Positions 42,973 through 64,000 of a stretch of 64,000 nucleotides of DNA are shown here, one piece after another (position 1 is the first letter of the stretch; each line of letters starts with the position of its first letter). The translations under genes were made by a program, and so were the position numbers. The notes under the pieces are model-generated. The model ran no database searches, was not told the DNA's origin, and was given only the letters and a program-made list of their open reading frames with translations. The stretch is from Cololabis saira. Its lineage: Eukaryota > Chordata > Actinopteri > Beloniformes > Belonidae. The stretch covers positions 404,001 to 468,000 of the forward strand of contig NC_084590.1 of the NCBI RefSeq assembly GCF_033807715.1. The letters are read 5' to 3'.

Positions 42973-45526
42973 GGAAAACCTCACGGGACATTACCAGATG
43001 TTTCATTACCAGATGTTTCATTAGAACTGATGAGACAAATGAATAACGAAACCAATACAATACCAAAAAAATGTACTGAATGAATCGTCTCGTTACTGAG
43101 AGCGTCGTTAACGGAATGTGCCGCTCTTCACTGATGAAAACACTGATTTCACTGTAGGCACAAATATAAATAGCACCTATTTTTGAAGACGTAACATAAC
43201 ATGTTTTCGGACTGGGTTGTATTTGTCCATAAAGTTCCTCCCAGACAACAAACTATCGTTGCGGTTTATGGATATTGTCTCTGGCCATTTGTCTGAATAC
43301 AAACTTGTCAACAACAGCACCACAGACTTCAGTAGTGGGCCTTACATTCGGGGTGAACGCTGTGTGGTTTATACAACTTCACCTCGATAAACTACTCAGC
43401 TATGTATATTGTAATGAGGAAGAACAGCCTTGGAACTGGTCGGAACTGGACTGAAATCATCCGCCCAGCCAGATCTGCATCCTCCCGAAACTCGAGCAGC
43501 AGCCGGAACTCAGCCGGGGGGAGGAGGGGGATTTCAAAGTAAAGGCCGACGACTCGCTACTTCGGGAGATAATAGTGCAAATAGTACACCTTTTGTAGTA
43601 AACGTGATCCGAATTACAATTTGAAATGTTATCAGTGTAGAGAAAAATGACAATGTAATCTTTTACTCCGAAGGTTTTCTGTGTGGTTTTATGAGGCTCC
43701 AAGGCCAGTTACTTTTATGTCGAAGAGCTCTTTTCCGGAATCGCACAGACTCCCGGCAACTTGACTCCCGCGCTCTCAGCTGTTCAACATCAACAACAGA
43801 ATAACAATCCATCCTGTCCCTGACACAAAGACTCGGAGCTTCCCAGCAGCAAAACGCTTGCAAATACGAGAATCATGTTCAGCTTCTTAACATACGCGTT
43901 TGTAACTCATTAGACAATATTCTACTTACTTAAAAATACATATAACTTCAATGTCATGTTGAATTGCTTTCACAATCTAAGCACAACCAGTCGTGTCAGT
44001 CAAATTCATCAACTGACATGAATCATGACTGATTCAAATTAGTCAGTAGTGACAGTAAAAGCCCTGAACTTGGCAATAGTGTCAAAGGCTGTTGCTGCTT
44101 CGGGTTCTTCCCTGTTAAAAAAAGCAAGAAAATACTACACTTACTACAATATGATGCCTGTAGCAGTTTATATTCTTTTAGTGCGAGGCACCTCATCCTT
44201 TCAATAATCGTGCTAAAATCTGAGTCATGGTGTGGTGGATGCTGCGGAGCCGCGGAGCCTCACCTGAACCCCGGAGCGGCTCTGCCCGCCCCGCCAGCCG
44301 GCGCTGCCTGGCCCGCTACACGGCCCTGCCTGGCCCGCTACACGGCCCTGGGCGACACCGAACACACGCTGACATCCACCCGCAGGACGGCTGTCTGTTT
44401 CCCTTCAAACACGGTATTTCTGCTGTCACCCTTCATCCTTATGTTTATAGCTGGACAGCAACGCCGCACAAACAGCCTTGCCATCCTATTGGTTGGTGTC
44501 TGGGCTAAAGAGCCGTCACAGCCAATCAGTGAGCCACAATTTTACTCGCTTATGTTACTCAATGTAGAAGAAAAAATGTCTCTGGTGAAAACAGCTTATT
44601 TGGGATGTGTAGACAGAACAAGCGACTCACAAATATAGGAAACAAAGTAGCTTTTGTATTGACTGTGTGTGATGGATTAGGAAAGACAAAAAAATTCGAT
44701 TGAATGAAGTTGTTAGAAACCCCAACTTGTATGTTATTATTATATTATTGGGGGAAGACAATAGCCAATTTAAACTTAAAGGCAACATAAATGAGCTCGA
44801 ATGCACTGAATGTGACTGTCTCATTTGAATATAGTGCAGACTGAGTTCAAGTTGTTCTTGAGAAAACACAAATGAGCAAAAGAATAAGTAACATTATCGC
44901 GTGCGGAAACACAGTTTAAAAGCTTCCGTAATTCAGTGTATTTAATTAAACCTCCCAACCCTCTAAAATTCGCTGGTATCTTATTTCCAAAGTCTGTGCG
45001 AGAAGCTGCATGTCTGTTATATGTTGTTTGCTAACCCTTCTATCATCCCATGAGATCATTCTGGTTACTTAGTACTGGTCGCCAAATGTCATTCCAAGAA
45101 CTAAAAGAGGGGAAGATTCAAACAGTTCAGTAGAAAACAAACCAGAAGAAAACATCTGGTAGAAACATTTACTGCGAGGGCGACACCTAGTGGCTCCTTT
45201 AAACAGGACACGGGGTTTATATTTATTACTTTTTGTAATAACACACCTGTGGCAAATATTTATTTTTATCATTTTCCATACTCATAAATGATCATCATCA
45301 AAAAAAATGAGGAACATCTAAATCATAGATGCTGCTGAAAAGTGTGACGTATGGACAAGAGAGAGGTCCCTCTATCAAGGACCGGGGCTGCACCCATTCA
45401 TATTTGACTTAGTGCCCTATTATACACTGGATTATATACAGTATACATTTTTATAAAATGTGCCATGGGGATGCCTGAGTCTGTCTGGAAGAATACAATA
45501 ACATGAATGTATTACATAGATTAAAG
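42973..45526. other. Intergenic DNA without assigned genes
   Basis: I find no supported gene. A GC-rich block (about 44240-44370) contains a tandem duplication of GCCTGGCCCGCTACACGGCC and open frames that I cannot assign. ATATAAATAG at 43164-43173 is TATA-box-like but has no recognisable gene behind it. PITPNA or INPP5K exons, expected from mammalian synteny, were not recognised. Confidence 0.35.
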
Positions 45527-45719
45527 CAGCGTTTTTCAGTTCCAGTTGGTTTTAGGGGTTTCCCTGCCGCAGCACCCCTGTCTCCAGTTAAGGGTTCACA
45601 TTTCTGCAGACCCAATGCCAAACTAAAGAGGTGATCAATTCACTTAAATCAGATGTGCTGGCACAGGGAAACCCCTAAATCCTTCAGTGGTACTTGAGGA
45701 CTGGACCTGAGAAACACTG
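45527..45719. mobile_element. Small hAT-like MITE
   Basis: CAGCGTTTTTCAGTTCCAG and (inverted) CTGGACCTGAGAAACACTG form imperfect terminal repeats of the CAGTGTTTCTCA type. Flanking 8-mers do not match, so the TSD is lost. Confidence 0.6.
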
Positions 45720-45849
45720 GACTAGATGGATGAGGGTTCTCAGCGGCCCACTGTCCTGCATATGTTACATGTTGCTCTGCTCTTACATGGATCAAATAAA
45801 TGGACCATTGCCAGACTTGTGTAGACTTTGATGACAATCTGATGGTGAT

Positions 45850-45996
45850 CAATCAATTGATACACAATTGAACTGAATAATCTGTGATGAACTAGTGACC
45901 TGTGCTACCTTTCACCAGAAGATAGCTGGAATAGGCTCCAGCAGATCCACATGATCTGTAATGGGATTAAGCAGGTCTGGATAATGGATGGATGTA
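45850..45996 (+). mobile_element. Rex3-like LINE 3' end with ATGG tail
   Basis: AGCTGGAATAGGCTCCAGCA and AATGGATGGATG at the end match the 3' terminus of a widespread fish non-LTR element with GATG-type tails. Only the last ~140 bp is present. Attribution to Rex3 is from memory and tentative. Confidence 0.5.
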
Positions 45997-45999
45997 TTC

Positions 46000-46740
46000 A
46001 TTAATTGAATATCGCCTAACCCCCTAACATAAATTATGTTGCTGCAATGTAAATCATGACACATGTGGTGAGACCCTGTCAGATAGCAGGTGTGGTTGAG
46101 ATCTAAGGAGTGTTGTGTTTGCTGCCTAGTAATAACTGTACTGGTGATTTCACTCACAGGACCAGCAGGTAAAACGTGTTAACTCTGGAGAAAGCATGGA
46201 TGGAAACCCACATCCAGCAGTTTAACATCTGGAGTCCAGAGCTGGTCCTTCACAGTCACAAGACCAGAATTATACCACCTGTTGTCAACAACATGTCTCT
46301 TACCACACCTTTGTCCATCTGTCTGAAGTCTTTGGTCCAACTGGATCGTACAAAATCCATGTGTAGCAATGCGGTGTTCAAAAACGTGCTCCTGTAGCCA
46401 TTTCTGAGAAGAAGCCATACTTCTGCTATTTGCTGTCAGCGCTACACTACAAGTTTGTCCAGTCCAACCTCTTGGGCATCTCCCGCTCTCCATGATGATT
46501 GCGGCAAAACTACAACAAAAAAAGTCAAAACATTTTCCTTTTGCTCTTAATTTTTTTTCTTGCTCTCAGTCCTTGACCTTTCCTTTTCAACTCCACTACA
46601 TTTAAGCTTTTTCTGATCAGTAGCTGTATCAGTATTAAGTGTATTAGTATTAAGAAAGCTCAATCTGCTTCTTTCATACGTAAAAACACTTTTCTATTGC
46701 CAGGAATTACCGCGCAACTCTTGGCATCTCCCATCTAAAC
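46000..46740. other. Unassigned DNA
   Basis: A minus-strand frame at 46179-46493 (104 codons) contains CPRGWTGQTC, which resembles one EGF-like loop, but nothing else supports a gene. Confidence 0.3.
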
Positions 46741-46779
46741 TTTGGGACTTCCAAAATATACTCAGTACAGATCTCTCTG

Positions 46780-46870
46780 CAGCAGATCTCTCTGCAGCGG
46801 CACTAGCTACAGCGGCACTAGCTACAGCAGCCCTAGCTACAGCAGCCCTAGCTACAGCAGCACCAGCTAC
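46780..46870. repeat. 15-bp minisatellite
   Basis: Five to six copies of TAGCTACAGCRGCMC-type units (15 bp). The period keeps a reading frame open (SYSGT- or ARAAV-like peptides), but no gene context supports translation. Confidence 0.8.
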
Positions 46871-46970
46871 GCGCTTCACCTGCCTGTATCTTACATCCTA
46901 CCATGTGCTGGATTATATAGGGGGCATCTTTGCACATTTTGCAATTGGGGTCTTGTCTGGTGTGGTTGAC

Positions 46971-49439
46971 GTTGGCCTCCATCACTCTTTTGCCATTAAT
47001 AATAACAATATTAAAAATAAAAATATTCTATTTGATTTAAAAAGCACTTTACTAAATACTACTGTCTAAGACATTCACTGAACAGTTCATCATTAGGGGC
47101 CACCTTCTGGATACATGTTGGGATTTGTGATGTTTGGCCCTGGATGGGGGTTTTGAAGCTTACTATCCCAGGCCTTCCATCCTTCCACTTAATGAGAATT
47201 CTACACATGATGTTGGATTTGAGTGCTTGAAAGAATCTCGGCTGAAACTAAGTGCTTAAAAACTCTCAAACCCATGACCCATGATAGAGCTAAACACAAA
47301 GGAAGTAACCACATCAGCCAGTTGATATTAAATATTGTACTTTTATTTGCTTTAATCTTTTTTTACTGTGTGCTGTCATAGTTACACATTGGTCTGGTGC
47401 AAACAATAAGTCAGGACTAAAATTAGCAGTGCATCTGTAAATAAAGATTCAACTTGGTTTGAATAATTGACTAAAGCTTATAAAGAGAGATGGGGTGGGG
47501 GAGCCGTTCCAAACATTTTGATCTGACAAAGAATGATTCCTCTGAGCATCAGGATCTGATATTGCCGTTTAACAAATGCACATGAACAACTGTGCTTAAC
47601 ACAACATTCAAAGCTTTTTTTCTTCTTTAACACAACTAAATCTCACCAGACCTGAATCACTCAAAACACCTGTACATAATCATCTCCATCACCCTTGAAC
47701 AATAAACATAATATTCAGAAATGAAATGATCGATATATCATATTAACCACCAACACAATAAATCAACAGGGTCTTTGGCTGGTAGGTATAGTAGCGTAGG
47801 CCGGCCCCGAGCCGCCAGGAGAAAGCATTCTGTCATCGAGTGCACTCAGAGAAAAGTAAAAGCCCAATATCCTGCAAACATTTTGAGACTACTCAAAACA
47901 GTTGTAAATACGAGCTTTTTCTCAACTAGACTTTGGTCTCATCTGCAGACTTGACAAAGATGTTTGTTGCAAAACTGGAGGCCTAAAACCTGGACTACAC
48001 TGACTCCTCCATTGGATTTACTAAAGTGCTAACATACTTTTGATCATAGTGAAGCCAGATACAACATGGTTGACTTAGCCCAAACAGAGCAAGGACAATT
48101 CCAACAGGTTTTGGACATTAAAAATTAAGCCAGTTAAAATTTCTAGATCTTATGGGTTTTATATATCACATTGATTTAAGTTTCTTTGGACATAGCTGAG
48201 GTAATCATTTCCCACAAAGCTGGTCTCACTAGTCTTTCTATTTAGCATTCAGACACGAGACTGGCACCAGACACCTTATTTAAATTTGCAAAATGGCTTT
48301 ATCCAAAATGTCAATCTATTTCCTTAAAAAAGAAAAAAATGCATATAACATACCTCAATTTAAAAATTACCACTCTTAAGCCTTTGTAAGCATTTTAGCA
48401 AAATCCAAGTACATCAACTGACTCACAAATTAATCAGTGGTCATGGCGGTTAGCAATAGTAAAAAAAGGGATTTTATTTTTCCCATATTAAAAAACTGTC
48501 ATTGAGCTTTTGGCTGAATGAACCTGTTCTGGTCGTACACAAGCGGCGCTAGACAGGAGCTGTGGGGAGACAGCAGGAGCAGAGCAGAGGGATACGTGAG
48601 GATGAAGACACACGTTGAAGCTGAAGCTTGTGTGTGTTCAGCTGCCGTACGTCCAACTTTCAGTCACTGATGACCAGGTTCCATTTACTCGTCACTTGCT
48701 GAGTTTCAAGGGTCACAAGTTGTTACAAATAAATTAGTCAAGGAAATGGGCACAAGGCCCAGGTGTCAAGGTAAATGACTGCTGTACTTTCTCATCTTTC
48801 TTTTCAGCTTTCTCTCACCTTTACCTCACACATATCTCACATACTTTATTCACCTTTTTTGCAGCATTTACAGTACATGCTGTAGTTCTAACCCTACTTC
48901 CCATTCAATAGCTGGACAAACGACAGATTTATAAAATATCTTCAGCAGTAAATCGATCATTTATCCAGATTTAGCGAGCTACAGTCTGACACCAACAGCC
49001 TTTTGTGTGCCGAAGCATTACTGTCTGATGAAGTTGCTCTTCATCCCTGAACCTCTCAACAGTTTTCCTATACGCCATCAGCTTGAATTCCTGCACTTTT
49101 ATGCTTCACTAAAAAGCCATCTGCCTGCAGTTAGAAAAAGTAGTGTCAGAAAGCCTATGCCCATCATCCTTTTGTTGCCCCCAAGTCTAACTTTTCCCTC
49201 ATTGCTGTTTTATGTTCCCAAATAAAGCACAATAAGCAGGCATGGTACAAGTAAAATGCTCATCATATTATATATATAAAAAAATCATAATATTCAATCA
49301 GACACAGTATTAATCTCAAAAATATTATGTATAAACATAAATATATCAATTAGTTTTCGTGGGTTTTAATTGGAAGCATAAGCCCCTCCAAGTAATGACG
49401 GCTGGCATCTGGTTGGCTTGTGCAGAGTGAGGTCTGCAG
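46971..49439 (-). other. myo1c: Probable myo1c 3' UTR and downstream flank
   Basis: No other gene is seen. On the minus strand the first AATAAA after the myo1c stop is the complement of 48845-48850, and further candidates lie near 48471 and 47342-47347. The 3' UTR may therefore be about 1 to 2.5 kb. The extent is inferred only from these hexamers. Confidence 0.4.
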
Positions 49440-49815
49440 TCATGTGACCGGAGGAGGGAGAGGTGAGGGGTTCCTGGGGAGAGGTTAGGGTTTCCTGGGG
49501 AGAGGTTAGGGGTTCCTGGGGTTCCTGGGGAGAGGTTAGGGGGTTCCTGGGGAGAGGTTAGGGGTTCCTGGGGGAGGGAGAGGTTAGGGGTTCCTGGGGG
49601 AGGGAGAGGTTAGGGGTTCTTGGAGGAGGGAGAGGTTAGGGGTTTCTGGGGGAGGGAGAGGTTAGGGGTTCCTGGGGAGAGGTTAGGGGTTCCTGGGGAG
49701 AGGTTAGGGGTCCCTGGAGGAGGGAGAGGTTAGGGGTTCCTGGGGGAGGGAGAGGTTAGGGGTCCCTGGAGGAGGGAGAGGTTAGGGGTTCCTGGGGTTC
49801 CTGGGGTTCATGTGT
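49440..49815. repeat. Minisatellite in myo1c 3' UTR
   Basis: About 15 units of GAGAGGTTAGGGGTTCCTGG, some extended by GGGAGG, make ~375 bp starting 14 bp after the myo1c stop codon. In the mRNA sense it is C-rich (CCAGGAACCCCTAACCTCTC). TTAGGG occurs in several units, but the array is not telomeric. Confidence 0.9.
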
Positions 49816-49828
49816 GGAGGGAGTGGCA

Positions 49829-63767
<13,939 letters not shown>

Positions 63768-64000
63768 CTGGGGTTGGAACAGAGAGTTAGTGTCTTACAG
63801 GAACAAGAAGGTTAATGTCACTGCCTGGATGACATTCCTAGAACATATTCAGTAATATTGAGTTTTTTTTATTGTGTGTTATAGGATAGGCATCTGCAAA
63901 TAACAGTGCGTGTGCGTTAAAAGATCTACTCTGATATTTTCAGATATACACCGACTTGGACATTTTTTTTATTGGGGTTGGGAAAATGATTTTCTTCTTA

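Noticed and set aside
44210..44640. 142-codon plus-strand frame in a GC-rich block
   Set aside because: No domain is recognised, and it contains a small tandem duplication that keeps alternative frames open. It is insufficient for a gene call.
46179..46493. 104-codon minus-strand frame with an EGF-like CPRGWTGQTC
   Set aside because: One loop only, with no further cysteine pattern, splice context or other support.
49440..49815. Interstitial telomere repeat because TTAGGG recurs
   Set aside because: The unit is ~20-30 bp with one TTAGGG per unit, not a (TTAGGG)n array.

Overview
The window looks like a teleost fish genome: two partial vertebrate genes sit in a very dense bed of fish-type transposable elements (L1, L2-clade and CR1/Rex-like LINEs, Ty3/Gypsy, hAT, Harbinger-like and TTAA-target DNA transposons, tRNA-derived SINEs). 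Both host genes are on the minus strand. The first coding exon of an SLC43A2-like amino-acid transporter lies at 27348-27568, and 19 exons of a class I myosin of the Myo1c type run from 63767 down to 49829 (569 residues, from mid-motor to the stop codon). MYO1C and SLC43A2 are near neighbours on human 17p13.3, so the pair looks like conserved synteny. PITPNA and INPP5K, which lie between them in human, were not found here. No second slc43a2 coding exon is visible below 27348, so 1-27347 is probably one very large, transposon-filled intron.

Layout. 1-8640: two L2-clade LINE remnants, two copies of one hAT-type MITE around a fossil DDE transposase, and a tRNA-derived SINE. 8765-14517: a complete L1 on the minus strand with ORF1 and ORF2 both open and a perfect 17-bp target-site duplication (TSD). 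14831-22968: two further 5'-truncated L1 copies head to tail inside one shared 17-bp TSD, each with an unusual ~2.4-kb 3' UTR that is G-rich in the sense strand. 23840-26800: a solo Gypsy LTR, a LINE fragment carrying a perfect 36-bp hairpin, long AT arrays, and two exon-like segments followed by a third segment that is their exact spliced product. 27348-31300: slc43a2 first coding exon, then DNA transposons. 31320-41947: a nested stack. An L2 LINE is split by a Gypsy element (perfect AGGT TSD), whose 5' LTR holds a LINE, whose pol holds a MITE and whose 3' LTR holds a TA-flanked transposon. A second MITE and a second L2 fragment also split the L2. 42-49.8 kb: mostly unassigned DNA with small MITEs, then the probable myo1c 3' UTR with a minisatellite. 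49.8-64 kb: myo1c exons, with elements in the introns, including a 3.15-kb hAT that carries an L2 and a 95-bp exon bounded on both sides by TG microsatellites.

The two host genes have unrelated jobs (neutral amino-acid transport; membrane-linked motor). Most of the other content is mobile DNA, and much of its insertion order can be read from TSDs and interrupted reading frames. Assignments rest on motif recognition by eye; no database search was run.
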